From: an uncultured bacterium
GTDB taxonomy: Bacteria > Verrucomicrobiota > Kiritimatiellia > CAIKKV01 > CAIJXV01
DNA: 64,000 nt
Direction: 5' to 3'
Assembly: GCA_903824675.1 (NCBI GenBank)
Contig: CAIJXV010000103.1
Coordinates: forward strand, 1 to 64,000
Shown piece by piece: positions 7,364 through 16,271 of the stretch (the first letter of the stretch is position 1; each line of letters starts with the position of its first letter). The position numbers and the translations under genes were made by a program. The notes under the pieces were generated by a model. The model made no database searches, was not told where the DNA came from, and saw only the letters and a program-made list of their open reading frames with translations.

Positions 7364-8536
7364 GTGATGATTTTCGCCTGTCCCGCCTTGATGGACTTGG
7401 TTATTTTCCTGGTCTATTTCGCCGTCTTTTACAGCGCGGGTCGCAGTGGGCTGACCGATCGGGAATGCGCCTGGATCGGCGGGATCTTCCAGCTCACGTA
7501 CATGGCCACCAGCCTGGGCGTCGGCTGGGCCTTGACCCGCCGTAATGCGCGCACCTTTCTCGGTGTGGGCATTCTCACCTGCATCGCCACCGGAATCTGG
7601 AGTATCACCACCCGGCACTTCGGCCCGGTCTTCGCCGGGATGGCCTGTTTTGGAGTCGCGGCGGCCATCTTCTTTAATGCCTTTCAAACCTTCATGCGCG
7701 GGGACGCCCCTCCCGGCGGATTGGCCCGGGCGACCGGACTTTACACCCTGGCTTGGAGCGGGGGATCGAGCTTGGGCTTCCTGTTGTCCGGAACCCTCTA
7801 CAATTTCGGGTCTACCGTTCTCATCGTTCTGATTTTGGTGGTCGGGGGTCTGATCAGCGCGCTTATTCTCCGTCATCCGGCCCGACCGGACTCGGCGCCC
7901 TCGGCGGATGAACATGTGGAAAACGGCCCCCCGGGATCCGCCCCGGTCCATGGCGCCTATATCGGCGTGGCCTGGCTGATTATTTTCACCGCCATGTTTG
8001 TCCAGCGCCCGATTCAAACTTTTTATCCAGCCCTCTGCGCCAGCGCACACATCGCTCCCTGGCTGGCGGGACTGCCGCTCTTCCTGCACATGTTCATCCA
8101 GGCGCTGGCCGGGGCGGGTATGATTCCCCTGCGTTTCCTGTTATATCGCAAAACTCCACTCGTCCTGATTCAGGGCGCCGCGGCCGGATTGTTGATCTTC
8201 ATCGGATTCCACCCCGCGATCGGGTTCCTGGCGGCCGGCATGAGTTTGCTCGGACTCTGGGCGGGGTTCGCCTATTTTTCAGCCGTCTATTATGCCGGCA
8301 ATTCGGGACTGCGCTCGCGGAATATCGGCATCAATGAATGCCTGGTGGGATTGGGCTCGTTTTCCGGGCTGATCCTGAGCGAATACTTCATGAAAAAGAG
8401 CGGGAACCCCGCGATGATGTACGGGGTCTGCGCCGGGGCATTAGGTGTATCGATCGTTCTGCAGTGCGCGGTGGCGTGGGCCGGGACGGGGCGGTTCCGG
8501 ACGGTCTGCAGCGCTCCGGGCCCGCGCCGGACCTAA
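7364..8536 (+). CDS. Major facilitator superfamily transporter
   Basis: 390-residue inner-membrane protein with about 12 hydrophobic segments in two bundles split by a hydrophilic loop near residues 170-190 (HPARPDSAPSADEHVENG). It has an MFS-like loop after TM2 (WALTRRNARTFLG) and GLW/GxxxG-rich helices. AAGGAG lies about 9 bases before overlapping GTG and ATG codons (7364, 7367), so the start may be either. The substrate cannot be told; the divergent sugar-ester hydrolase suggests a sugar or sugar-acid derivative. The last ~95 bp overlap the convergent gene at 8441. Confidence 0.85.
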   Translation: MMIFACPALMDLVIFLVYFAVFYSAGRSGLTDRECAWIGGIFQLTYMATSLGVGWALTRRNARTFLGVGILTCIATGIWSITTRHFGPVFAGMACFGVAAAIFFNAFQTFMRGDAPPGGLARATGLYTLAWSGGSSLGFLLSGTLYNFGSTVLIVLILVVGGLISALILRHPARPDSAPSADEHVENGPPGSAPVHGAYIGVAWLIIFTAMFVQRPIQTFYPALCASAHIAPWLAGLPLFLHMFIQALAGAGMIPLRFLLYRKTPLVLIQGAAAGLLIFIGFHPAIGFLAAGMSLLGLWAGFAYFSAVYYAGNSGLRSRNIGINECLVGLGSFSGLILSEYFMKKSGNPAMMYGVCAGALGVSIVLQCAVAWAGTGRFRTVCSAPGPRRT

Positions 8537-9166
8537 CCGGTTCGTGAACCGGCGCGGGGCGCCTCCCCGTTCCCCCTCGAGCGCCGCATGACGTTCATCC
8601 TCCCGGCGCAAAGCCATCCGGCGCCGTGCCACGGCCAGCGGCATGAGCCCCAACACGACATCCGTTGCGGCTTCCAGCGGCAGTCCTTCATTTTCGCGTA
8701 AACGCAGAATCTGTTCCGCCACCGTTCGATAGTGTTCGATGGCATGCAACCGGACCCGCGGTAGAACATCCTCACCGCCGCCTTGAACGCGTTCGCCGGA
8801 CAGCACTATTTTAGCCACGAACAAAGCCTCGCTCACCCGGCGGAATGGCCCGCCCCCGGTGGTCATCAGCTCGTGCGCCAGAAAATACGGGGCATACGGA
8901 TAAATGTTTTCCAAATCGGCGATGCGTAAATTCTGATCCAAAATCGCACCTTGCAAGGCGGGACATTTCGCGGCGCCGTCCAACCGGGCCGCCTCGGCCA
9001 CGGTGACCTTCCCCTCCACCACCGCCCACGCGATCCAAGGGCTGAACTTGAACTGACGACACAGAACCAAGGCTCGCTGGACCATCTTCGGAGTGCCCCG
9101 GCGGGCCAGGGCCAATTCATCTATCATCCGCCGGAATCCTTCCGGTAACTCGTGCTTGGGGGTCAT
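8441..9166 (-). CDS. Hypothetical protein, charged and mostly helical
   Basis: Not recognised. About 241 residues from the second ATG (9166), which has AAGGAG at 8-base spacing; the first ATG (9172) is only 2 bases from it. The sequence has predicted helices with alternating charge (FRRMIDELALARRGTP, PRVRLHAIEHYRTVAEQILRLRE), a segment IADLENIYPYAPYFLAHELM and an Arg/Pro-rich tail. No signal peptide or membrane segment. The last ~30 residues are coded opposite the end of the MFS gene and have low-complexity Arg/Pro/Ala content, so the natural C-terminus may be unstable in evolution. Confidence 0.6.
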   Translation of the reverse strand: MTPKHELPEGFRRMIDELALARRGTPKMVQRALVLCRQFKFSPWIAWAVVEGKVTVAEAARLDGAAKCPALQGAILDQNLRIADLENIYPYAPYFLAHELMTTGGGPFRRVSEALFVAKIVLSGERVQGGGEDVLPRVRLHAIEHYRTVAEQILRLRENEGLPLEAATDVVLGLMPLAVARRRMALRREDERHAALEGERGGAPRRFTNRLGPARARSAADRPEPPRPGPRHRALQNDRYT

Positions 9167-9279
9167 GGGCATTGCTCCTTGTCGATCCCCATCAGATTAC
9201 CGGACCGGCGCCGGGATGCAACTGAATTATAAATTCCAGGATTCCAATTTTTCCCCATTCCCATTATTATAAGGTCCCC

Positions 9280-11190
9280 TTGAATCTCCAACGTAAAATC
9301 CTGTTGGTCGTCGGGCTGGCCGTCATCCTGCTCAGCGCCGGTCTTTATTTAACCCTGCGCTTCGCCGTCCTGGCCGGCTTCGAACACCTTGAACACCGCA
9401 TCGCCCACCGGACCATGGGGCGGGTCATCCGCGCCTTGAAAGAGGACCTGAAGGATGGGGCCGGGGGAATTCATGAAGATCCGGAAAAAATCGCCGCCTT
9501 GAGCGAACAAACCCACGCGGCCGTGACGCTTCTGACGAAACCTTCCCTTGAAAGTCCGGAGGCGACGATCTGGAACCGCCTGCTGTCTGCTGACACATCC
9601 CAGACCCTGATCGATTCAGGCGACGGCAAAAATCTGATCGGATACCACCTGTTCCGCGACTCCAATGGTCAACCGCTGGCGGTGGTCAAGGTCGTCTTCC
9701 CGCGGGAAATTTTCGATATGGCACGCACCAGTGTCAACCTGATGATCTGGCTGGTGATTGGGGTCGCCCTGATGCTGGGCATGATCGCGCTGGCGCTGGT
9801 GCGGCAACTGATCCTCGTCAATCTGATCCAATCGCTGACCAGCCTGAATACCGGCATTTACCGGATCGCCAAGGATGGCAATCCCGCCCGACGGGTGAAG
9901 CCGGCCGGTGGGGACGAGATGAGCGAGTTGGCCGAAGGCATCAATCGGATGCTGGAAACACTGGAGCAGGCACAAACCCGCCTGCGGGAATCGGAGAACA
10001 GATACCGCTCACTGGTGGAATCCGCGCCCGACGCCATCTTCACCCTCGATGCCCAGGGCCGGATCCAATCGATGAATTCGACCACCGCCGGCTTGTTGAA
10101 TCCAACGGAAGAGAATCCCGCCCCGGCCACAGTGGAAGGACTTTTTCCCCTGGACGCCGCAGCGGTTCTCCAGCCCGCCCTGGCCCGGATTTGGGCGGGG
10201 GGCGAACCGGTCGCGTCCCTCGAAGGTCGCCGGCATATCGCGGGCGAGGATCGATGGTTTGCCATCTCCCTGACCCCCGTCCGGCACGAAGGAACCCTCC
10301 TGCATGTTTTGGGGATCGCCCGGGACATCACGGAACGAGTCCTGGCCGAACGACACACCCAGGAACAGCAACAGCAATTGATTCAGGCCCATAAACTAAT
10401 GGCGCTGGGCACCCTGGTCTCCGGGGTGGCCCATGAGATCAACAACCCCAACAACGTGATCATGTTGAACACCCCCATGATCCGGCGGACCCTGGATCGT
10501 CTGGTGCCCCAACTCGAGGCCCGGACCCGTGAACATCCGGATGAGGGGCTGGATCCGGAACTGATCACTTCTTTGCCGGACATGCTCCGCGGCATCGAAG
10601 ATGCCAGTCGGCGCATTCAGAAAATTGTCGAAAGTCTCAAGGATTTTGCCCGTCCTAATCCCACCCGGCTGAATGAGCCGGTCGATTTGAAATCAGCACT
10701 CGAGGCGGTCCTGCAATTGCTCGACCATCCCCTCCACCGGGCCACTCACCACTTCCAGTGGACCTGTCCGGATTCCCTTCCGCTTTTGACCGGCAACAAA
10801 CAACGCTTGGAACAGGTGTTTATCAACCTCCTGCAAAACGCCTGCCAGGCTTTGCCCGATCCCGAGTGTCAAATCACCCTGACCGTGGAAGCGCCGACCC
10901 GACCCGACCAACCGATCCGGGTCTTGATCCGGGATGAAGGCATCGGGATTCCCCCGGACCACCTTCCGCTATTAACCACGCCGTTTTTCACCACCCAGCG
11001 CGCCCGCGGCGGCACGGGACTGGGCCTGTCCATCTCCCTGGGTATCCTCAAGGAGCATGGGGGCGACCTGGCCTTCGAATCCCAACCGGGCGTCGGCACC
11101 ACGGTGATCGTAACCCTTCCCCCTCGCCGGGATTCAAATATTGAAACACCGACCCGACCCGTGCATAATAGCTCCTCGCAAGGCCCTTGA
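9280..11190 (+). CDS. Membrane sensor histidine kinase (HAMP-PAS-HisKA-HATPase)
   Basis: 636 residues. TM1 about 6-28, a periplasmic sensor of ~120 residues, TM2 about 150-172, HAMP (LNTGIYRIAKDG...), a PAS domain about 242-350 (SLVESAPDAIFTLDAQGRIQ), a dimerisation helix with phosphoacceptor His385 in GVAHEINNPNN, N box NLLQNACQ, G1 RDEGIGIP and G2 GGTGLGLSI. It starts with TTG, preceded by AAGG. It is 18 bp upstream of an NtrC-like regulator, its probable partner. The HEINNPNN form is typical of NtrB/AtoS-like kinases paired with AAA+ regulators. Confidence 0.93.
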   Translation: MNLQRKILLVVGLAVILLSAGLYLTLRFAVLAGFEHLEHRIAHRTMGRVIRALKEDLKDGAGGIHEDPEKIAALSEQTHAAVTLLTKPSLESPEATIWNRLLSADTSQTLIDSGDGKNLIGYHLFRDSNGQPLAVVKVVFPREIFDMARTSVNLMIWLVIGVALMLGMIALALVRQLILVNLIQSLTSLNTGIYRIAKDGNPARRVKPAGGDEMSELAEGINRMLETLEQAQTRLRESENRYRSLVESAPDAIFTLDAQGRIQSMNSTTAGLLNPTEENPAPATVEGLFPLDAAAVLQPALARIWAGGEPVASLEGRRHIAGEDRWFAISLTPVRHEGTLLHVLGIARDITERVLAERHTQEQQQQLIQAHKLMALGTLVSGVAHEINNPNNVIMLNTPMIRRTLDRLVPQLEARTREHPDEGLDPELITSLPDMLRGIEDASRRIQKIVESLKDFARPNPTRLNEPVDLKSALEAVLQLLDHPLHRATHHFQWTCPDSLPLLTGNKQRLEQVFINLLQNACQALPDPECQITLTVEAPTRPDQPIRVLIRDEGIGIPPDHLPLLTTPFFTTQRARGGTGLGLSISLGILKEHGGDLAFESQPGVGTTVIVTLPPRRDSNIETPTRPVHNSSSQGP

Positions 11191-11208
11191 AACAGGTGAC
11201 ACGTTGTT

Positions 11209-12633
11209 ATGGCGACCCCGCCGAAAAAACTTTTCCCTTCGCGCCCGCTGCTACTGGTGGATGACGAACTCGATCTTTTGCACAGCTTTGAATGGGTTCT
11301 GCGCAGTCATGGCATCAATAACCTCGTCCTCTGCAACGAGGGACGCCGGGTTGAAAAACTCCTCACCGAACATTCCTTCGAAGGGATTCTCCTCGACTTG
11401 ATGATGCCCGATATCCGCGGCGAAGACTTGCTGGAACGAATCATCAGTTGCCGCCCCGAGATCCCGGTCCTGATTGTCACCGCCGTCTCCCAAATCGAAA
11501 CAGCGGTCCGGTGCATGCAAAACGGTGCATTCGACTACCTCGTCAAGCCGGTCGATGAAACCCGCCTGGTCACCGCCATCCGTCGCATCTTGGATTTGAG
11601 CGCGCTCCGGCAGGAAAATCTACGGCTCAAACAGTACTTCATGCCCGGCGAACTCGCCCATCCCGCCGCCTTCGAGCCGATTATTACGCAAGATCCCTCC
11701 ATGCACCGGTTATTCCGGTATGTCGAAGCGGTCGCCGCATCGGTCCAACCGGTTCTGATCACCGGCGAAACCGGAGTCGGCAAGGAATTGATCGCCCGCG
11801 CCCTGCATACGGTCGGGAACCGTTCGGGGACCTTTATCCCGGTTAATCTTTCCGGTCTCGATGAAACCGTCTTCTCCGATTCCCTGTTCGGTCCGGGTTC
11901 AGGGGTTCTTCCGGGCCCATCCTTACCCCCCGCCGGACTGATCGGGAAAGCGACGGGAGGAACGCTCTTTTTGGATGAAATCGGCGACCTGTCGCCAACT
12001 CTCCAAACCAAATTGTTGCGTTTTTTACAGAATAACGAATTTTTCGCAGTGGGATCGGATGTGCCCCGGGGAATCGATGTGCGAATCCTGGTGGCCACCA
12101 ACCGAAATATCATGGAACGGGTGGCCTCCGGCCAGTTTCGTGAAGATCTCTATTATCGCCTGATGTTCCACCATATCCATGTCCCCCCTCTCCGGGAACG
12201 ACCCGGCGATATCCCCCTGCTTCTCGAATACTTCCTCGAGCAATCCGCCCAAGCCCTGGGCCGGAAAAAACCAACGCCTCCCCGCGAGCTGGTCAACCTG
12301 CTCACGCTCTATTCCTTTCCCGGGAACATCCGCGAATTAAAAGCCATGGTTCACGACGCCGTCAGCAACCACACCGCCGGGATGTTATCCATGGAATCTT
12401 TTCTTCTCCATATTCAGACCCACCAGCAACGCCCCCTCCCCCGCGCCGATGGCGAAACACCCCCTTCCAACCAAACCCTTTTCCCCCAAACCCTCCCCAC
12501 CTTCGATCAGGTCCGGGAGGAACTGGTGGCCGAAGCCCTGCGCCGAACCCACAACAATCAATCCATGGCCGCCCAGTTGCTCGGCGTGACCCGCCAGACC
12601 TTGTTGCGTTACGTTAAAGAGGAGACCTCATGA
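11209..12633 (+). CDS. NtrC-type response regulator with AAA+ domain lacking the GAFTGA motif
   Basis: 474 residues. Receiver domain 1-125 with phosphoacceptor Asp63 (LLDLMMPD) and the VKPVDE lysine; AAA+ domain about 150-385 with Walker A GETGVGKE, Walker B GGTLFLDEIGDL and arginine fingers near FREDLYYRL; C-terminal Fis-type helix-turn-helix (NNQSMAAQLLGVTRQTLLRYV). In the L1 loop, where sigma-54 activators carry GAFTGA, this protein reads LFGPGSGVLPGPS, so the sigma-54 contact is missing. It may regulate through another polymerase form or act as a repressor. Follows its likely kinase and overlaps the next gene by 4 nt. Confidence 0.92.
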   Translation: MATPPKKLFPSRPLLLVDDELDLLHSFEWVLRSHGINNLVLCNEGRRVEKLLTEHSFEGILLDLMMPDIRGEDLLERIISCRPEIPVLIVTAVSQIETAVRCMQNGAFDYLVKPVDETRLVTAIRRILDLSALRQENLRLKQYFMPGELAHPAAFEPIITQDPSMHRLFRYVEAVAASVQPVLITGETGVGKELIARALHTVGNRSGTFIPVNLSGLDETVFSDSLFGPGSGVLPGPSLPPAGLIGKATGGTLFLDEIGDLSPTLQTKLLRFLQNNEFFAVGSDVPRGIDVRILVATNRNIMERVASGQFREDLYYRLMFHHIHVPPLRERPGDIPLLLEYFLEQSAQALGRKKPTPPRELVNLLTLYSFPGNIRELKAMVHDAVSNHTAGMLSMESFLLHIQTHQQRPLPRADGETPPSNQTLFPQTLPTFDQVREELVAEALRRTHNNQSMAAQLLGVTRQTLLRYVKEETS

Positions 12634-13373
12634 AATTCGGCATCGCGGATTACGGGATGAATGTATGGGATGGCGGTCTGTTCGATATTGAAGCGCGCCT
12701 GGAAGGCCTGAAATCCATCGGCTACGAAGGCACCGAACGACTGGTCGCCCTGTCCGCTTCCGATGCGTTGCAGAAAGCGGCGATGTATAATCGATGGGGA
12801 ATGGATTTCGCCCTCTGTCTGGGACCCGACGCCCAGTCCACCCTTCAATGGACCAGTGCATTCCGCAAAGGGTACATCTGGACCCAGGTCAGCGGCCGGG
12901 ACTTTGAGACCTTTTGCCGGCAGGTCAACTACCAATGCGAAATGGCCTCCCGCTGGGGCGTCCGCGTTGGGTTACACAATCACTTGGGATCGCTCGTTGA
13001 ATCCCAGGCGCAACTGGAAACTTTTCTGGCGAAATGCCCCCGCTGCGGATTGATCCTGGATACCGCACACCTGGCGGCGGCGGACGGAGACGGTTTGGAA
13101 ATCGTCAAGAAATATGCCGATCGGCTGGTCGCGGTGCATCTCAAAGACTGGCTGGTCACCAACCCTGAAATCGGCCTGGACCGCTGGCCGGAACGGGGCC
13201 GGTTCTGCGAGCTGGGCGCCGGTAATATCGGGCTGGATAATGACGCCATCCTGAAGGCCGTCGCCCGAAGCGGCTATTCGGGTTGGGTTTTCGTCGAACA
13301 CGACACTCACTTGCAGGATCCCCTGAAGGATCTGGCCATCAGTCGTGAATATATTCGTAAAGCGGGATTTTAA
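12630..13373 (+). CDS. Sugar phosphate isomerase/epimerase family protein (xylose-isomerase-like TIM barrel)
   Basis: 247 residues of the AP-endonuclease-2/xylose isomerase-like barrel: LKSIGYEGTERLVALS, GLHNHLGSLVES, LILDTAHLAAADGD, LVAVHLKDW, LGAGNIGLDNDAILKAV and GWVFVEHDTH, with the metal-ligand Glu/His/Asp set in the usual places. Its ATG overlaps the regulator's stop (ATGA), so it is co-translated with the two-component pair. It probably interconverts a keto-sugar or inositol-type compound; the coupling to the sensor suggests its substrate is the signal or target. Only 11 bp from the convergent gene. Confidence 0.85.
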   Translation: MKFGIADYGMNVWDGGLFDIEARLEGLKSIGYEGTERLVALSASDALQKAAMYNRWGMDFALCLGPDAQSTLQWTSAFRKGYIWTQVSGRDFETFCRQVNYQCEMASRWGVRVGLHNHLGSLVESQAQLETFLAKCPRCGLILDTAHLAAADGDGLEIVKKYADRLVAVHLKDWLVTNPEIGLDRWPERGRFCELGAGNIGLDNDAILKAVARSGYSGWVFVEHDTHLQDPLKDLAISREYIRKAGF

Positions 13374-13384
13374 ATGGACGACGT

Positions 13385-16135
13385 CTACAGTCCGTCGTAA
13401 TTTCCCGGAACCGGCGTAACGCCGACACCGGTCCAAGGGCCCCCAATATCCATGGTGCCGTTCGAGAAGAGAAAGTACCATAAACCGTTGCCCTCATAGT
13501 AGACCACCTGATCGGCAATGCCGTCCGCATTGTAATCGCCCGGAACGGGAACGGCACCGGCGAAGCCCCAATAGTTCTCCCACTTGAGGATGGATCCGGA
13601 TATTTTGCGGATGAACCACCGGCCCGTGTTCTGATCGAAGATGGCAAGGTCATCAACCCCGTCACCATCATAGTCACCCGGAACCGGAGTCACCCCCGGC
13701 CACCCCCAGAAAATCGACCAGCCTAATATCTCGCCGGATATTTTGCGGATGAACCACCGGCCCGTATTCTGGTCAAACACCGCCAGATCGGAAATCCCGT
13801 CTCCATCATAGTCGCCGGAAACCGGCTTAACGCCCGGCCACCCCCAGAAAATCGACCATCCCAATATCTCGCCGGTGATTTTGCGGATGAACCACCGGCC
13901 CGTATTCTGGTCAAACACCGCCAGATCATTGGTCCCATCCCCATTATAGTCACCCGGAACCGGAGTCACCCCCGGCCACCCCCAGAAAATCGACCAACCC
14001 AATATCTCGCCGGTGACTTTGCGGATGAACCATCGGCCGGTATTCTGGTCGAACACCGCCAGATCGGAAATTCCGTCCCCGTCATAGTCGCCGGAAACCG
14101 GATCAACGCCGGCCCAGCCCCATTGATGCGTAGCCGCAGAACCCTGCCCGGCGAAAAGAATGTGCCAGTTACCGGTGCGCCTATTGAATACGGTGGGATC
14201 CATGCCCGCGACCGTCATCCGGGGAAACGAATTCGTAACCACCACCGGCACATCGGCCATCTCGGAATTGGTGTGAATCCCATCCGTGACTTCAGCCCGT
14301 AAATAATACGAATCGTTTGCCAGGCCGGCCATGTTCCAAATCAGTCGCTGGGATCCATTCGTCAATTGGACATCGATCAAAGGGGCAGACATTTCCTGGT
14401 AGCCGAGCGGCGTGTAATAGCCATAGAAGAGCTTGAGATTGACCGTCGGGGTGTCTGGATCGGTCAAGCGGCAGACCACTTCGTAAATCCCCCCGGTCGG
14501 GCTGTTATCGGCACAGAGCCGGACATCATCCAACCAGAACGGCACGTTGACATCGGACTCCAACGGATCAAACCGCAACGTCGTGACGCGGGGAATCTCC
14601 TCCAAGCCGGCCCGATAAGGCGCACTGGGATTGAGCAGGGTGTTGTCGCGTAAGTCGACCGAATAGGAGTGAAAATCCTCAAAGATGTGGAGATCCCGGC
14701 TGTAAGATCCATCCCGCGCCAGATCCTGATTCCACCACGCCAGCTTGACAACCCAGCCCCGGATCATCCGGCTCCAGAGATCGGGTCCGCCGGAACTATC
14801 GGCTTTAAAACGATAGGTGAGATACCGATATCTTTGGGTGTCGATGGGGACCGTCACTCCGTTTTTCTTCAGGTTCAGAAAAATCATATTGTCCAGACTC
14901 GCCGGGGCCACACCGGACATCATTCCCCCGCTGAACTGGGGTGACCCGACTTGATAGGTGCGGTCAATATCGGCGGCGCTAGACATATCCCAGGGATTCC
15001 CGAGTTCGACCGTGGCATAGTCCGGCCCGCTGGTCCGCGTCGGGGCCTCGAACTGGACAAACGGGGGATACCCGATCTGGATCGGAGCGCTATAGTCGCT
15101 GGTCGCAACCACCTGAAAGCCGCCGTTCTGGTGGTACACCACCTGCAGGTAGACATAATAATTCCCGGGAGGCAATGCCGCGGTCTTCAGGGTATACGCC
15201 CCATCGTTCTTGAGGCCGGAGATCAGCAGATCCCCATCGTATCCCGCCCCGTCGCGATCGATAAACAGCCATACCGAATAAAAGGGATCGGCCGGATTGT
15301 CCCCGGTGGGAACCCCGGTTGTCGACCAGGTGATGGGCACTTCGGGAGATGACAGGGGATCGTAGAGCCGGGCCCAGTCAACGCTGACCGGCGCACCCGC
15401 CGGCAGGGCGGTCGAGGGAATGATGATCAGCCCATACATCGTGTTCGTCCAGGCGGCTTGACCGTAACTCGCAGCCGGACTCCGGAGCCACGACAAGACT
15501 TCTGACGCATCCGGATCAGCGCCCGCCAGATCGATATTATACAACCGGAATCCGGATTCGTTCTTCACCTGGAGCGGGGTTCCCCCATTGTAGGTCGGCT
15601 TGACATCCAGAAGTTGCGCATAGCCCACGTTGCTTGATTTGGCAATTTCCACCGGCCATACCGTTTTGTCATTTGACCATTGCACATTGATTGAAGCCCG
15701 GTGACTTTGCTGCAGGGAGGTCCGAAAGGACAGGCGACGGTATTTTCCAGCACGGATCGGATTCAAGGGACCAAAGGGCATGGCATCCGAGACGGAATAC
15801 ATCATCGTCACATTCTGATATTGAGGATTGGGGAACCCCGTATTCAAAAGGAAGAAGGAGGGCGCTCCAGCCAGGGTACTCGTCGCCGACCAGATTCCCG
15901 AGGTTGCCGTCGGTTGATTAAATCCCATCTCGAAGGGAATGTCCCGAAGTCGGTCCATGCTCCACGGGTTGCCCAGGATCTGTTCGGCAAAATCCTCCCC
16001 ATCCCGAACCGTGACAGGCGTGGAGGGCCCGGTCAGACTGATATCGGCCCCGGACACCATTCGCGCCCACAGGAATATGCCCCACACGACCAGCGCCCTC
16101 AATCCGTACAAAATTGTCATTTTAAGTTTCATCAT
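13385..16135 (-). CDS. Secreted protein with carbohydrate-binding-like domains and VCBS/FG-GAP repeats
   Basis: 916 residues with an N-terminal signal peptide (hydrophobic LRALVVWGIFLWARMVSG, cut near AD). The first ~630 residues are beta-rich with two related blocks (NPWSMDRLRDI... and NPWDMSSAADI...), resembling carbohydrate-binding or Ig-like modules; not firmly assigned. The C-terminus has about six repeats of ~46 residues, each PVPGDYDGDG...DLAVFD...GRWFIRK...WGWPGV, the calcium-binding DxDxDG propeller-blade type. Four of these are nearly identical in DNA. It shares this C-terminus with the proteins at 28497 and 31464. Start 16135 or the next ATG (16132); a strong promoter lies at 16184-16212. 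Confidence 0.85.
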   Translation of the reverse strand: MMKLKMTILYGLRALVVWGIFLWARMVSGADISLTGPSTPVTVRDGEDFAEQILGNPWSMDRLRDIPFEMGFNQPTATSGIWSATSTLAGAPSFFLLNTGFPNPQYQNVTMMYSVSDAMPFGPLNPIRAGKYRRLSFRTSLQQSHRASINVQWSNDKTVWPVEIAKSSNVGYAQLLDVKPTYNGGTPLQVKNESGFRLYNIDLAGADPDASEVLSWLRSPAASYGQAAWTNTMYGLIIIPSTALPAGAPVSVDWARLYDPLSSPEVPITWSTTGVPTGDNPADPFYSVWLFIDRDGAGYDGDLLISGLKNDGAYTLKTAALPPGNYYVYLQVVYHQNGGFQVVATSDYSAPIQIGYPPFVQFEAPTRTSGPDYATVELGNPWDMSSAADIDRTYQVGSPQFSGGMMSGVAPASLDNMIFLNLKKNGVTVPIDTQRYRYLTYRFKADSSGGPDLWSRMIRGWVVKLAWWNQDLARDGSYSRDLHIFEDFHSYSVDLRDNTLLNPSAPYRAGLEEIPRVTTLRFDPLESDVNVPFWLDDVRLCADNSPTGGIYEVVCRLTDPDTPTVNLKLFYGYYTPLGYQEMSAPLIDVQLTNGSQRLIWNMAGLANDSYYLRAEVTDGIHTNSEMADVPVVVTNSFPRMTVAGMDPTVFNRRTGNWHILFAGQGSAATHQWGWAGVDPVSGDYDGDGISDLAVFDQNTGRWFIRKVTGEILGWSIFWGWPGVTPVPGDYNGDGTNDLAVFDQNTGRWFIRKITGEILGWSIFWGWPGVKPVSGDYDGDGISDLAVFDQNTGRWFIRKISGEILGWSIFWGWPGVTPVPGDYDGDGVDDLAIFDQNTGRWFIRKISGSILKWENYWGFAGAVPVPGDYNADGIADQVVYYEGNGLWYFLFSNGTMDIGGPWTGVGVTPVPGNYDGL
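13547..14098 (-). repeat. Four 138-bp tandem coding repeats
   Basis: Exact 138-bp period (46 codons) within the gene at 13385: units 14098-13961, 13960-13823, 13822-13685 and 13684-13547. The first three are nearly identical in DNA and alternate VSGDYDGDGISD and VPGDYNGDGTND forms; the fourth has diverged at its end. This points to recent unequal exchange or slippage. Confidence 0.9.
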
Positions 16136-16183
16136 GCCCTTTTCAAAGCCTCACCCATTGCTTGGATGAAATCCTTATTACCA

Positions 16184-16212
16184 ATTATAGTCTACTGGTG
16201 ATCGACCGGCAA
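16184..16212 (-). promoter_or_regulatory. Sigma-70-type promoter for the gene at 13385-16135
   Basis: On the minus strand: -35 TTGCCG (16212-16207), a 17-bp spacer, and a perfect -10 TATAAT (16189-16184), about 50 bp before the start codon. Confidence 0.7.
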
Positions 16213-16271
16213 CTTCTTTGCTTTTGGGTCAGGAATCTGTGGAACTTGCCAAAGACGCCGTCGGGCGATTC

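Noticed and set aside
7289-8089. Long minus-strand frame opposite the MFS gene
   Set aside because: Its sequence is Gly/Gln/Glu/His-rich with no domain, it lies wholly inside a clear membrane protein gene and has no ribosome binding site.
13547-14098. Possible CRISPR array because of regular spacing
   Set aside because: The units are 138 bp, contiguous and in frame, coding for propeller blades; no spacers and no cas genes.
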